Shown here piece by piece: positions 7,022 through 17,194 of a stretch of 64,000 bases of DNA. Position numbers and translations under genes: made by a program. The notes under the pieces were generated by a model. It was not told the DNA's origin. It worked only from the letters and a program-made list of their open reading frames with translations, and did not search any database. Each line of letters opens with the position of its first letter. The first letter of the stretch is position 1. The DNA comes from Saccharothrix tamanrassetensis (lineage in GTDB: Bacteria; Actinomycetota; Actinomycetes; Mycobacteriales; Pseudonocardiaceae), in NCBI RefSeq assembly GCF_014203665.1, contig NZ_JACHJN010000001.1, forward strand, positions 868,001 to 932,000, read 5' to 3'.

Positions 7022-8818
7022 CTAGAGGTACTGGCCGGTGTTGGTCGCGGTGTCTATGGCTCGGCCGGATTCCTGGTTCTTGCCGGTGACGAGCGTTCGG
7101 ATGTAGACGATCCGTTCGCCCTTCTTGCCGGAGATGCGGGCCCAGTCGTCCGGGTTCGTCGTGTTCGGCAGGTCCTCGTTCTCCGCGAACTCGTCCACGA
7201 TCGCGTCGAGCAGGTGCCGCACCGACAGGCCTGGCTGCTTGGTGTCCAGCAGGCTCTTGATGGCCGCCTTCTTGGCCCGGTCCACGATGTTCTGGATCAT
7301 CGCGCCCGAGTTGAAGTCCCGGAAGTACAGGACCTCCTTGTCACCGTTGGCGTAGGTAACCTCCAGGAAGCGGTTCTCCTCCGACTCCTCGTACATGCGC
7401 TCGACGGTGTGCTGCACCATGCCGTCGATGCAGGCCGACGGGTCGCCGCCGAACTCCGCCAGGTCGTCGGCGTGGATCGGCAGGTCGGGGGTCAGGTACT
7501 TGTTGAAGATGTCCTTCGCGCCCTCCGCGTCCGGGCGCTCGATCTTGATCTTCACGTCCAGTCGGCCCGGGCGGAGGATCGCCGGGTCGATCATGTCCTC
7601 GCGGTTGGACGCGCCGATCACGATGACGTTCTCCAGGCCCTCGACGCCGTCGATCTCGCTGAGGAGCTGGGGGACGATCGTGGTCTCCACGTCCGACGAG
7701 ACGCCGCTGCCGCGGGTCCGGAAGATCGAGTCCATCTCGTCGAAGAACACGATCACCGGGGTGCCCTCGGACGCCTTCTCGCGGGCCCGCTGGAAGATCA
7801 GCCGGATGTGCCGCTCGGTCTCGCCGACGAACTTGTTGAGCAGCTCCGGGCCCTTGATGTTGAGGAAGTAGCTCTTGGCCTCGCGGTGGTCGTCGCCGCG
7901 CGCGGACGCGACCTGCTTGGCCAGGGAGTTGGCCACCGCCTTCGCGATGAGGGTCTTGCCACAGCCGGGAGGGCCGTACAGCAGCACGCCCTTGGGCGGG
8001 CGCAGCTTGTATTCGCGGAACAGGTCGGCGTGCAGGAACGGCAGCTCCACCGCGTCGCGGATCTGCTCGATCTGCCTGCCCAGACCGCCGATGTCCTCGT
8101 ACTTGACGTCCGGGACCTCCTCCAGCACGAGGTCCTCGACCTCGGCCTTCGGCACCCGCTCGTAGGCGAAGCCCGCCTTCGAGTCGACCAGCAGCGAGTC
8201 ACCCGCCTTGAGCGGCGAGTCCATCAGCGGCTGTGCCAGCCAGACGACGCGCTCCTCGTCGGCGTGACCCACGACCAGGGCCCGACCGATCGACGCGTCC
8301 TCCTGCGATTCCAGCACCTCGCGCAACGTGCAGACCTCGCCGGTCCGCTCGAAGTCGCCGCCCTCGACGACGGTCAGCGCCTCGTTGAGCCGCACCGACT
8401 GGCCCAGCACCAGCGACGGCGCCTCGACCGCCGGGGACACCGAGACCCGCATGCGACGGCCGGAGGTGAACACGTCCACCGTGCCGTCCTCGAACCGCGC
8501 CAGGAACACGCCGTACCCGCTGGGTGGCTGGGCCAGGCGGTCCACTTCCTCGCGCAGCGCGAGGAGCTGGCTCCGTGCTTCTCGAAGGGTGTCGATGAGC
8601 TTCGTGTTGCGCTCGGTCAGTTGGCTGACGCGCTCCGTCGCCTCCGCCAACCTCTGCTCCAGCAGGCGGACGTGTCGTGGGGATTCCGTCAACTTGCGGC
8701 GCAGCAACGCGATCTCGTCCTCCAGGAACCTGATCTGCGCTGTCAGCTCACCAGAGTTGTTGCCCTTGTTCAGCTCGCCGCCCTCATCGGGCTGGCTGCC
8801 GGGATGACCGTGCTGCAT
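7022..8818 (-). CDS. mpa: Proteasomal AAA+ ATPase Mpa/ARC
   Basis: This 598-residue ring ATPase recognises pupylated proteins, unfolds them and feeds them to the 20S proteasome in the cytoplasm. An N-terminal coiled coil (about residues 25-93) for Pup binding is followed by OB-type domains and an AAA+ domain with Walker A GPPGCGKT (282-289) and Walker B VIVFFDE (D360, E361). The C-terminus ends GQYL, the motif that docks on the proteasome. The ATG at 8818 has a GGGAGGAGGG ribosome site, so the longer ORF start is rejected. As in Mycobacterium it lies beside a divergent small protein and trmI, but dop, pup and prcBA do not follow it here. Confidence 0.97.
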   Translation of the reverse strand: MQHGHPGSQPDEGGELNKGNNSGELTAQIRFLEDEIALLRRKLTESPRHVRLLEQRLAEATERVSQLTERNTKLIDTLREARSQLLALREEVDRLAQPPSGYGVFLARFEDGTVDVFTSGRRMRVSVSPAVEAPSLVLGQSVRLNEALTVVEGGDFERTGEVCTLREVLESQEDASIGRALVVGHADEERVVWLAQPLMDSPLKAGDSLLVDSKAGFAYERVPKAEVEDLVLEEVPDVKYEDIGGLGRQIEQIRDAVELPFLHADLFREYKLRPPKGVLLYGPPGCGKTLIAKAVANSLAKQVASARGDDHREAKSYFLNIKGPELLNKFVGETERHIRLIFQRAREKASEGTPVIVFFDEMDSIFRTRGSGVSSDVETTIVPQLLSEIDGVEGLENVIVIGASNREDMIDPAILRPGRLDVKIKIERPDAEGAKDIFNKYLTPDLPIHADDLAEFGGDPSACIDGMVQHTVERMYEESEENRFLEVTYANGDKEVLYFRDFNSGAMIQNIVDRAKKAAIKSLLDTKQPGLSVRHLLDAIVDEFAENEDLPNTTNPDDWARISGKKGERIVYIRTLVTGKNQESGRAIDTATNTGQYL

Positions 8819-8902
8819 GTCGGCACCCTCCTCCCGTGTTCGTACGACAACGGTACCGGCGATCACCGACAAAAGCGGCCACCCGTCGGGTTCCCGAGGG
8901 TC

Positions 8903-8914
8903 GTGTGATCACAC
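8903..8914. promoter_or_regulatory. Perfect 12-bp palindrome in the mpa divergent promoter region
   Basis: GTGTGATCACAC lies 85 bases before the mpa start and 145 bases before the divergent gene. It resembles CRP-type half sites (TGTGA/TCACA) but has no spacer between them. It may be an operator; chance is possible at this length. Confidence 0.35.
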
Positions 8915-9058
8915 ATCCCCCCGCTCGGCCGGATGAACTGCTCCATCTCGGTGTCTGGTGGAACCTCCCACCCGCTACCGTGCGTCCAACTACGAAGTCA
9001 CACTTGCGTGTTCCGGGCAGTGTCCACTGCCACCAGCGGAAAGTTCTAGGAGAACGTG

Positions 9059-9871
9059 ATGTCCGTCCCGCCGCAGCAGCCGGGTTCCCACGGTCCGCAG
9101 CCGGGCCCGTTTGGCCAACAACCAGGCCAACCCGGCCCGCAGCCGGGGTACGGCCAGCAGCCCGGCGGGTACCCACCGCCACCTCCGGGTTTCCCACAGG
9201 GTGGGCAGCAGCAGCCGGGCTACGGCCCGCCTCCGGGTGGTTTCCCGCCGCCGGGGCAGCCGGGACAGCCCGGTTACGGCCAGCAGCCCTACGGTCAGCC
9301 CGGCCAGTTCAACCAGCCCGGTTACGGCCAACCGGGTGGTTTCGGTGATCCCTACGGCGCGCCGCGCAAGAAGAGCCCGCTGCCCTGGATCCTGGCGGGC
9401 GGCGGCGTCCTGGTGATCGGCGTCGTGGTCGTCCTGCTGCTCACCCTCGGTGGTGGCGGCAACGGCACGGCGAAGGACGCGGCGGAGAGCTTCGCCACCG
9501 CCATGACGAACAAGGACTACGCCAAGCTCAGCTCGCTGACCTGCGCGGAGGACCAGAAGGAGATCGACGACCTGAAGAAGGCGTTCGACCCCGACTCGAT
9601 CAGCAAGGAGATCGAGAAGAACCTGGAATCCATGCCTCCGGCGATGAAGGAGAAGGCCAAGCAGATGCAGGAGGCGGCGAAGAACATCAAGATCGTCGCC
9701 AAGGTCAACGGCGTGCAGGAGAAGGACGACACGCACGCCGAGGCCGACTTCTCGATCAAGCTCGAAGGTGTGCCCGAGGAGCTCAAGAGCATGCTGAAGG
9801 ACGACGACAGCAACAAGATCCCGTTCATCAAGACGGACAACGGCTGGGTCGCCTGCGAGAAGAAGAAGTGA
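9059..9871 (+). CDS. Proline-rich single-pass membrane protein of unknown function
   Basis: The 270-residue protein has about 100 N-terminal residues rich in Pro, Gly and Gln with PGYGQQP-type repeats, then one transmembrane helix (about 109-131), then an extracytoplasmic domain of about 140 residues. The distal domain (AKDAAESFATAMTNKDYAKLSSLTC) resembles DUF4878-like/NTF2-type domains found on actinobacterial surface proteins. The ATG at 9059 follows AGGAG by 5 bases. Its position between mpa and trmI, divergent from mpa, matches that of the lipoprotein LppK in Mycobacterium, although no lipobox is present. The function is unknown. Confidence 0.85.
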   Translation: MSVPPQQPGSHGPQPGPFGQQPGQPGPQPGYGQQPGGYPPPPPGFPQGGQQQPGYGPPPGGFPPPGQPGQPGYGQQPYGQPGQFNQPGYGQPGGFGDPYGAPRKKSPLPWILAGGGVLVIGVVVVLLLTLGGGGNGTAKDAAESFATAMTNKDYAKLSSLTCAEDQKEIDDLKKAFDPDSISKEIEKNLESMPPAMKEKAKQMQEAAKNIKIVAKVNGVQEKDDTHAEADFSIKLEGVPEELKSMLKDDDSNKIPFIKTDNGWVACEKKK

Positions 9872-9877
9872 GTCGCC

Positions 9878-9917
9878 GGGAACGGCCCGTGCCGCACTCG
9901 CGACACGGGCCGTTCCC
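9878..9917. terminator. Bidirectional terminator between convergent genes
   Basis: Perfect 14-base arms, 9878-9891 and 9904-9917, with a 12-base loop lie between the stop of the proline-rich protein gene and the stop of trmI. They can serve both genes. Confidence 0.8.
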
Positions 9918-9934
9918 GCTGCTCAGGCCTGGTT

Positions 9935-11026
<1,092 letters not shown>

Positions 11027-11034
<8 letters not shown>

Positions 11035-11599
11035 CCCGTTCCCCCCTCCCGGTGACCTGCCCGGCGGCCTCCTTGACGGAGTAGTAGAGGGGGCCGGTCA
11101 CCAGCCAGATCACGCCGACGACACTCATCCCCGACATCTGCCCCCACAGCACCTGAGTGCGCTCCGGGGTGCTCACGACGTACATGAGCAGCAGCATCAC
11201 CGTGCAGGCGATGCCCCAGGCGATCACGAACTTGCCCCACTCGCGCCACTCGTGGCGCACCCGCGCGCTGCCGTGCTTGGGCGGCTTCACCGGCGGCGGA
11301 CCGCCCGCGAAGCGGTGGGCGAACCGCTGGTCGGCCCAACGCAGCATGCTGTGCCCGAACGCGATGCTGGCCCCGAGGTAGATCGCCGCGAGGCCGTGCA
11401 CCGCCTTCGCCTCACCCCCCGATCGCAAGTCGAAGACGGTGGCCACCAGCAGCACCACGTCCACCAGCGGCGTGCACACGAGCAGCGCCGCGCCCACCTT
11501 CGGCAGCCGCAGCACGTACCGCGCGAACAACCCCGAGCCGAGCACGACCCAGAAACCGATCTCACAAGCCACGATGAGCACAACCAGCGGTTCAGCCAC
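11027..11599 (-). CDS. Integral membrane protein of unknown function
   Basis: The 190-residue protein has four to five predicted membrane helices, starting MAEPLVVLIVACEIGFWVVL, with a central charged loop (about residues 88-118, RFAHRFAGGPPPVKPPKHG). It resembles conserved hypothetical membrane proteins of Pseudonocardiaceae. It diverges from a NarL-type kinase gene and is coupled to the 66-residue membrane protein downstream. No catalytic motif is visible. Confidence 0.78.
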
Positions 11600-11708
11600 A
11601 GATGGATCGTGCTGGTCGGAGGGGGTGCGGCGCGTCGGCGGGCGGATCGACCGCGCGTCATCACTTCGTAGGACGCCCGGCGCGACGGCGATGTGCTGTC
11701 ATTCGGGG

Positions 11709-12812
11709 GTGGAGATCCGCCCGAAGAACCGCGAGGTGCTCATCGCGGTCGGCTTCTTCGCCGTCGGGATGCTGATCTACCAGCTCAAACTGGACCTGGT
11801 GTTCGGCGGCGACGACCGGCCGACGACCATCGGGACGCGCCTGGCGGTCCTGGCCCTGGCCTGCGTCGGGACGGTGTTCCGCCGCAGCGCCCCGGTGTTC
11901 GCCCTGGTGCTGGCCACGACGGCGGCGCTGCTCGACCTGACGCGCGGGCTCAGCCTGCCCGTGATCATGGTGTTCATCGACGTGCTGTTCGTGGTGTCGA
12001 TGGACGGCCCGCGCCGGCTGCACCGGGCGCTGATCGGCGTCGTCGCGCTGGCCACCCTCGGCCTGACGCTGACCTTGGCGGTGCTCGGCGACTGGCGGGA
12101 GTCCCTCTACGCCGGGTTGCAGATGTTCTCGCTGGTCTGCGCGCCGGTGTGGTGGGCGACGAACATCCGGCAGCACCGCGAGAGCGCCGAGCAGGTGGCC
12201 CGGATCGCGGAGCTGGACCGGCGGGCGGCGGTCGACGCGGAACGCAACCGGATGGCCCGCGACCTGCACGACGTCATCGCCGGACACCTGTCGGCGATCG
12301 CGATCCAGTCCGAGGCGGTGCTGTCCATGCCGGCCGACTCGGAGACCGTGCGGACGGTCCTGCGGTCGGTGCGGGAGAACAGCGTGCGGTCGCTGGCGGA
12401 GATGCGCACCATGATCGACGTGCTGCGGGCCGACGACGCGGTGGACGAGCCGGTCACCGTACGGCTGGCCGACGCGGGCCGGCTGGTCGACTCGGCGCGC
12501 GCGGGCGGCCTGGCGGTGGAGTTCGTCGTGGACGACGTGGACGGGCTGCCAGTGGCGGTGGACCTCGCCGCGTACCGGATCCTGCAAGAGGCGTTGACGA
12601 ACGCGCTGAAGTACGGTTCGTCGGCCTCGGTGCGAGTGGAACGGCAGGTCAGGCGGCTGGTGGTGGTCGTGCGGAACGTGGCGCGCGGATCGGCGGGAGG
12701 AACGGGGACGGGGTTGGTGAGCATGGCGGAACGCGCGCACGCGGTCGGCGGGACGTTCACGGCGGGCCGCGACGGCGACGACTGGCTGGTCCGGGCGGAG
12801 CTGCCGCTGTGA
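11709..12812 (+). CDS. NarL/DesK-type sensor histidine kinase
   Basis: The 367-residue kinase has an N-terminal membrane region (about residues 10-150), a HisKA_3 domain with H187 in MARDLHDVIAGHLSAI, and a HATPase domain (ILQEALTNALKYG, GTGLVSMAERAHAVGG). The GTG at 11709 (VEIRPKNREVLIAVGF) gives a normal N-terminus; the longer ORF upstream reads as the antisense of the divergent membrane protein gene. Its TGA overlaps the GTG of the response regulator. No transporter is adjacent, so the target may be the membrane protein pair upstream or a distant gene. Confidence 0.9.
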   Translation: MEIRPKNREVLIAVGFFAVGMLIYQLKLDLVFGGDDRPTTIGTRLAVLALACVGTVFRRSAPVFALVLATTAALLDLTRGLSLPVIMVFIDVLFVVSMDGPRRLHRALIGVVALATLGLTLTLAVLGDWRESLYAGLQMFSLVCAPVWWATNIRQHRESAEQVARIAELDRRAAVDAERNRMARDLHDVIAGHLSAIAIQSEAVLSMPADSETVRTVLRSVRENSVRSLAEMRTMIDVLRADDAVDEPVTVRLADAGRLVDSARAGGLAVEFVVDDVDGLPVAVDLAAYRILQEALTNALKYGSSASVRVERQVRRLVVVVRNVARGSAGGTGTGLVSMAERAHAVGGTFTAGRDGDDWLVRAELPL

Positions 12813-13459
12813 CCACGGTGCTGGTGGCCGACGACCACGCCGCGATCCGCGCGGGCCTGGTGATGATCCTGGGCGGCGCGGAGGGCATCGAGGTGGTGGG
12901 CGAGGCGGCGGACGGCGCGGCGGCCGTGCGGCTGGCCCGTGAGCTGCGCCCGGACGTGGTGCTGATGGACATCCGGATGCCCGGCACGGACGGCATCGAG
13001 GCGACCCGGCAGCTGGCCGGCGTGTCCCAGGTGCTGGTGCTGACCACGTTCGACCTGGACGAATACGTGCACGGGGCGCTGCGGGCGGGTGCGGCGGGCT
13101 TCCTGCTCAAGTCGGTGGAGGCCCCGGCCCTGGTGGACGCGGTGCGGCAGGTCGCGGCGGGTGACGGGGTGCTCGCGCCGAGCGTGACGCGGCGGCTGAT
13201 GCGCGAGTTCGCGTCCGCCGCGCCGAAGGCCCGCCCGGTGTCGCTGGACGCGTTGACCGACCGCGAGGTGGAAGTGCTGCGGTGTCTCGGCGAAGGCCTG
13301 TCGAATCACCAGATCGGGCGAAAGCTGCACATCGGCGAGACGACCGTGAAGACGCACGTGTCGCGCGTGCTGACGAAGCTGGACCTGCGGTCACGGGTGC
13401 AGGCGGCGATCCTGGCGCAGGACGCCGGGCTGCTCAGCGGCGGTCCAGAGCGGCCTTGA
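12809..13459 (+). CDS. NarL/LuxR-family response regulator
   Basis: The 216-residue DNA-binding regulator is the partner of the preceding kinase. The receiver domain has D54 in VLMDIRMPG and the conserved Lys in FLLKS. The LuxR helix-turn-helix is TDREVEVLRCLGEGLSNHQI. The GTG at 12809 overlaps the kinase stop. The 3' end overlaps the end of the convergent M50 protease gene by 26 bases. It is a canonical family length, in contrast to the first NarL-type regulator of the window. Confidence 0.93.
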   Translation: MTTVLVADDHAAIRAGLVMILGGAEGIEVVGEAADGAAAVRLARELRPDVVLMDIRMPGTDGIEATRQLAGVSQVLVLTTFDLDEYVHGALRAGAAGFLLKSVEAPALVDAVRQVAAGDGVLAPSVTRRLMREFASAAPKARPVSLDALTDREVEVLRCLGEGLSNHQIGRKLHIGETTVKTHVSRVLTKLDLRSRVQAAILAQDAGLLSGGPERP

Positions 13460-14564
13460 GGTCCGCCCGCCGCAGCACACCGGCGGGACGTCCCTCCAGG
13501 TCCACCACCAGGTACTCGCCGGCGGTGGTGCCGTGGACGCGTTCGAAGACCTCGTCGCCGGTCTCGGTCTCCAGCAGCACGGTCTCCGGCCGGATCGGCA
13601 CGGCGGCCTGCTCGGCGGGCGCGTGCGGCGAGGTCGACGCCAGCCGTCGCGCCAGGTCCCGGTCCAGCAGGCCGGCCGCGACGCCGTCCGCCCGCACCAG
13701 CACCACACCCCGGCCGGCCGACGCCGTGAGGGCACCCGAGACGGGGCTCTCGGCGGGCAGTTGGAGCACCGGCCGGACCAGCTCGCTCAGCGTCAACCCG
13801 TCCGGCCAGGCGCGCTTGCGCTCGGCCGCCAGCTCGCCACGGGCACCCGCCACCACGAACCACGCGGTCAGCAGGCACACGCCGAACCTGATCCAGCGGT
13901 CCTCGCTGCCTTCCAGCACGCCCCAGATCGCCCACACCACCAGCAGCGCGGCCACGACCCCGCCACCGACCACGGCGGCCTTGGTGCCCGCCGAACGCCG
14001 TCCCGTGGCCGCCCAGACCCCTGCCCGCAGGATCCGCCCGCCGTCCAGCGGCAGGCCGGGCAGCAGGTTGAACACGGCGACCGCGGCGTTGGCGAACGCC
14101 GTCTGCGCGATCAGCAGCCACACGGCGTCGGGATGCGGGATCGCCATGGCGCCCAGCGAGAACATCCCCGCCAGCACGATCGACACGATCGGCCCGGCGG
14201 CGGCGATCATCCCTTCGTGCGCGGGTCTGGTCGGCGTGCGCATGACCTCGGACACCCCGCCGAGCAGGAACAGCCGGAGCCGGCGCACCGGCAACCCGAG
14301 CCGCAACGCCACCAGGCTGTGCCCGAGTTCGTGGGCCAGCACCGAGAGGCCGAGGAAGACCGCGAACGTCGCCGCGAGCAGCACCCCGGTCAACCCGTCG
14401 GTGCCGGGCGCGATCCGTTCGACCAGCGGGGCGTAGAGCACCACGATGGCCGCCGAGCCGAGCCACCAGGAGGGCGCGAGCAGCACCGGGATCCCGGCGG
14501 CGCGGAACAGCGGCAGCCCACCGTCCCGACCGACCTGCCGTCGCCAGCTCTCCTTGGTCACCAC
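13434..14564 (-). CDS. Site-2 protease-like M50 zinc metalloprotease with CBS-like tail
   Basis: The 376-residue membrane protease cleaves substrates inside the membrane. The zinc motif HELGH (78-82) and the second motif NLLPGLPLDGG (166-176, with D174 as third ligand) lie in hydrophobic segments, as in the SpoIVFB/Rip3-like group. A C-terminal region (about 250-376, VLVRADGVAAGLLDR and AGEYLVVDLEGRPAGVL) looks like a degenerate CBS-domain pair that could sense nucleotides. The start is the ATG at 14564. The substrate is unknown; anti-sigma factors are typical. It converges with the response regulator gene. Confidence 0.92.
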   Translation of the reverse strand: MVTKESWRRQVGRDGGLPLFRAAGIPVLLAPSWWLGSAAIVVLYAPLVERIAPGTDGLTGVLLAATFAVFLGLSVLAHELGHSLVALRLGLPVRRLRLFLLGGVSEVMRTPTRPAHEGMIAAAGPIVSIVLAGMFSLGAMAIPHPDAVWLLIAQTAFANAAVAVFNLLPGLPLDGGRILRAGVWAATGRRSAGTKAAVVGGGVVAALLVVWAIWGVLEGSEDRWIRFGVCLLTAWFVVAGARGELAAERKRAWPDGLTLSELVRPVLQLPAESPVSGALTASAGRGVVLVRADGVAAGLLDRDLARRLASTSPHAPAEQAAVPIRPETVLLETETGDEVFERVHGTTAGEYLVVDLEGRPAGVLRRADLKAALDRR

Positions 14565-14600
14565 GTCGGGAGCCTATGGGCTGACGTGTGTTGACGCTGT

Positions 14601-14650
14601 GACACACCCGGCCACACCCGGCCACACCCGGACACACCCGGACACACCGG
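14601..14650. repeat. Five copies of a 10-bp tandem repeat
   Basis: The array consists of five units of the form G(A/C)CACACCCG in the 328-base gap between the M50 protease start and the RecB-like gene. Beyond it the gap contains only C-rich sequence, with no recognised promoter motif or gene. Confidence 0.75.
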
Positions 14651-14892
14651 CCGCACCCCGCTCGCACCCCCTTCCCCCGCCGTCCGACTCTCAGCGAGGT
14701 CTCAGCACCCAGCCGCCCCTGTCGGTCCCCCATGGTTGGTTGAACGCAGGGGGCCAGCCCGAGAGGGGACCTCTGCCCCGCCCTGCCCAGGCGATTCCCA
14801 CCCGGATGTGCCCGACCGGACAGCGGCCTCGCCCGACTGCGCCCGGCCCGACCATCCCGATCTTGTCGGGGGTCTGCCCTATCGTTCCGGGT

Positions 14893-15762
14893 ATGGCAGT
14901 GCCGACGATCACCGAGCGCCCTGTTCGCAGGCCCGCGCTGTCGCCCTCCCGCGCGGGCGACTTCAAGCAGTGCCCGCTGCTGTACCGCTTCCGGGCGGTC
15001 GACCGGCTGCCGGAGAAGCCGACCAGAGCGCAGGTCCGCGGCACCGTCGTGCACGCCGTCCTGGAGGACCTGTTCGGCCTCCCCGCCGCCGAACGCGTGC
15101 CCGAGCGCGCCCGTGAACTCGTCGCCCCGGCCTGGGACCGGGTGCGCGCCGAGCGCCCGGAGTTCGCCGACCTGTTCGCCGGCGCCGAGGAGTCCGAGCA
15201 GACCGACTGGCTGGCCTCCGCCGAAAGCCTGCTGGACGGCTACTTCGGGCTGGAGGACCCGCGCCGGTTCGACGCCGACGCCCGCGAGCTGCTGGTGGAG
15301 TGGGAACTGCCGTCGGGCGTGCTGCTGCGCGGCTACGTCGACCGGGTGGACGTGGCCCCGACCGGCGAGATCCGGGTCGTGGACTACAAGACCGGCGCGG
15401 CGCCCCGCGAGGTCGGCGAGGCCAAGGCCCTGTTCCAGATGAAGTTCTACGCGCTGGTGCTGTGGCGGCTGCGCGGTGCGGTGCCGCGCCAGCTCCGGCT
15501 GATGTACCTGGCCGACCGGCAGGCGCTGGCCTACACCCCGGACGAGGCCGAGCTGAGCCGGTTCGAGCGGACCCTGGAAGCGATCTGGGACGCCATCCTG
15601 CGGGCGGCGAGGTCGGGTGACTTCCGGCCGAACCCGAGCCGGCTGTGCGACTACTGCGACCACAAGGCGCTGTGCCCGGCGTTCGACGGCACACCCCCGC
15701 CGTACCCGGGGTGGCCGGAGCCGGACGCGGGGCAGGAGACGGCGCTGGACCGGGCGGATTGA
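14893..15762 (+). CDS. RecB-like PD-(D/E)XK nuclease with Fe-S cluster motif
   Basis: The 289-residue exonuclease-family protein (the Rv2119 position in Mycobacterium) has nuclease residues D150 or D153 in GYVDRVD and D164-K166 in VVDYKTG. Four cysteines, C27 followed by C252, C255 and C261 (CDYCDHKALC), match the [4Fe-4S] arrangement of AddB and Cas4 nucleases. It probably processes DNA ends in repair. The start is the ATG at 14893; the upstream in-frame extension is C-rich and non-conserved in character. Its TGA overlaps the ATG of the thioesterase gene. Confidence 0.92.
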   Translation: MAVPTITERPVRRPALSPSRAGDFKQCPLLYRFRAVDRLPEKPTRAQVRGTVVHAVLEDLFGLPAAERVPERARELVAPAWDRVRAERPEFADLFAGAEESEQTDWLASAESLLDGYFGLEDPRRFDADARELLVEWELPSGVLLRGYVDRVDVAPTGEIRVVDYKTGAAPREVGEAKALFQMKFYALVLWRLRGAVPRQLRLMYLADRQALAYTPDEAELSRFERTLEAIWDAILRAARSGDFRPNPSRLCDYCDHKALCPAFDGTPPPYPGWPEPDAGQETALDRAD

Positions 15763-16538
15763 TGGCGGCGTTCTACGAGCGGCTGGACGAGGGCCGGTTC
15801 GCGTCCACCGAGCACACCGCGGGGCCGTGGACCAGCGAACACCAACACCTCGGGCCGCCCTCGGCGCTCCTGGTCCGGGCACTGGAACTGACCTCGCCGC
15901 GCCCCGGGACGGTGCTGTCCCGGGTCACGTTCGAGGTGCTCGGCCCGGTCCCGGTGGCGGAGCTGACGGTGTCGGCGGCGCTGGACCGGCCGGGGCGTTC
16001 GGTGGAGCTGCTGTCGGCGGAGCTGTGCCACGACGGGCGTGCCGTGCTGCGGGCGCGGGCGTGGCGGATCGTCGGCGGGGACACATCGGCGGTCGCGTCG
16101 TCCGGCGAGGGCGAGCCGCTGGTGCCGCCTCAAGTCTGTGCACCGATGGCCATCCCGGAGGACTGGCAGTGCGGCTACCTGGCCGCGATGGAGTGGCGCT
16201 CGGTGTCCGGTGGCGTCTTCACGCCCGGCGACGCGGCGGTGTGGGTGCGGCCGAGGGTGCAGGTGGTCGACGGCGAGGAAGCCACGGTGCTGCAACGGCT
16301 GTTCACCGTCGCGGACTCGGCGAGCGGGGTGTCGAGCAGGCTGGACATCTCCAAGTGGTACGCGATCAACACCGACCTGTCCGTGCACCTGCACCGCGAG
16401 CCGGTCGGCGAGTGGTTCGCGCTGGACGCCGGGACGGTGATCGGGCCGGCGGGCGTCGGTGTGGCGGGCAGCGTGCTGCACGACGAACACGGACCGGTGG
16501 GTCGTACCGCCCAGTCGTTGTTCGTGCGGGAGCGCTGA
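15762..16538 (+). CDS. TesB-like acyl-CoA thioesterase family protein
   Basis: The 258-residue protein fits the double hot-dog thioesterase family (4HBT_3/TesB-like), which hydrolyses acyl-CoA to the free acid and CoA. It shows HLGPPSALLVRALE near the N-terminus and DISKWYAINTDLSVHLHREPVGEWF in the second hot-dog unit (given in part), including the D-L-(S/T)-V-HLHR stretch typical of the family. Its ATG overlaps the stop of the RecB-like gene, so they are co-transcribed. The substrate cannot be read from the sequence. Confidence 0.88.
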   Translation: MAAFYERLDEGRFASTEHTAGPWTSEHQHLGPPSALLVRALELTSPRPGTVLSRVTFEVLGPVPVAELTVSAALDRPGRSVELLSAELCHDGRAVLRARAWRIVGGDTSAVASSGEGEPLVPPQVCAPMAIPEDWQCGYLAAMEWRSVSGGVFTPGDAAVWVRPRVQVVDGEEATVLQRLFTVADSASGVSSRLDISKWYAINTDLSVHLHREPVGEWFALDAGTVIGPAGVGVAGSVLHDEHGPVGRTAQSLFVRER

Positions 16539-16558
16539 GCCGGGGCCACGATGGGGTG

Positions 16559-17194
16559 ATGAAGTTCGCGGATCGGACCGCCGCCGGCCGGGTGCTCGCC
16601 GAGGCGCTGGAGACTGGCGTCTGGGTCGATCCGCTGGTCCTGGGCTTGGCACGGGGCGGACTCCCGGTGGCGCACGAGGTGGCGCTGTCCTTGGGCGCGG
16701 AGCTGGACGTGGCGGTGGCGCGCAAGATCGGCGCACCCGGCCACCCCGAGTTCGGCGTCGGTGCCGTCACGGCGGGCGGCGAGCCGATCTTCGACGCGCA
16801 CGCGTTGCGCACCTCGGGCTTGACACCGGAAGACCTGTCGAGCACCTGCGAGGCGGAGCGGCGGGAGGCCCGACGTCGCCTCGACGTCTACCGGTCCGGC
16901 CGCGCGGTCCGGGTGACCGGCCGGGACGTGCTGATCGTGGACGACGGTCTGGCCACCGGCGTCACCGCGCGCGCCGCGCTGCGAGAGGCCCGCGAAGCCG
17001 GTCCGCGGCGGCTCGTCCTGGCCGTTCCGGTGGGCGCGACGCAATCCCTGCGCCACCTCGGGACCGAGGCCGACCTGGTGGTGTGCCCGCACGAACGGGT
17101 CGACTTCCGGTCGGTGGGGCGGTTCTACCGGCGGTTCGACCAGACCACGGACGCCGAGGTGCTGGCCCTACTGGAGCAGCACCGCCACGACTGA
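16559..17194 (+). CDS. Phosphoribosyltransferase family protein
   Basis: The 211-residue protein has the type I PRPP-binding loop VLIVDDGLATGVTA (about 124-137). Stand-alone proteins of this group, with LARGGLPVAHEVA near the N-terminus, are usually annotated as phosphoribosyltransferases of unknown substrate; some are fused to hydrolases. It is the last gene of a three-gene run after a 20-base gap. It overlaps the convergent AEC transporter gene by 27 bases. Confidence 0.9.
   Translation: MKFADRTAAGRVLAEALETGVWVDPLVLGLARGGLPVAHEVALSLGAELDVAVARKIGAPGHPEFGVGAVTAGGEPIFDAHALRTSGLTPEDLSSTCEAERREARRRLDVYRSGRAVRVTGRDVLIVDDGLATGVTARAALREAREAGPRRLVLAVPVGATQSLRHLGTEADLVVCPHERVDFRSVGRFYRRFDQTTDAEVLALLEQHRHD

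Noticed and set aside
6697..7089. Short open frames over the repeat region, 6697-7089, 6887 onward and 6747-6986
   Set aside because: Products are low-complexity and mirror the repeats. No ribosome site or family supports them.
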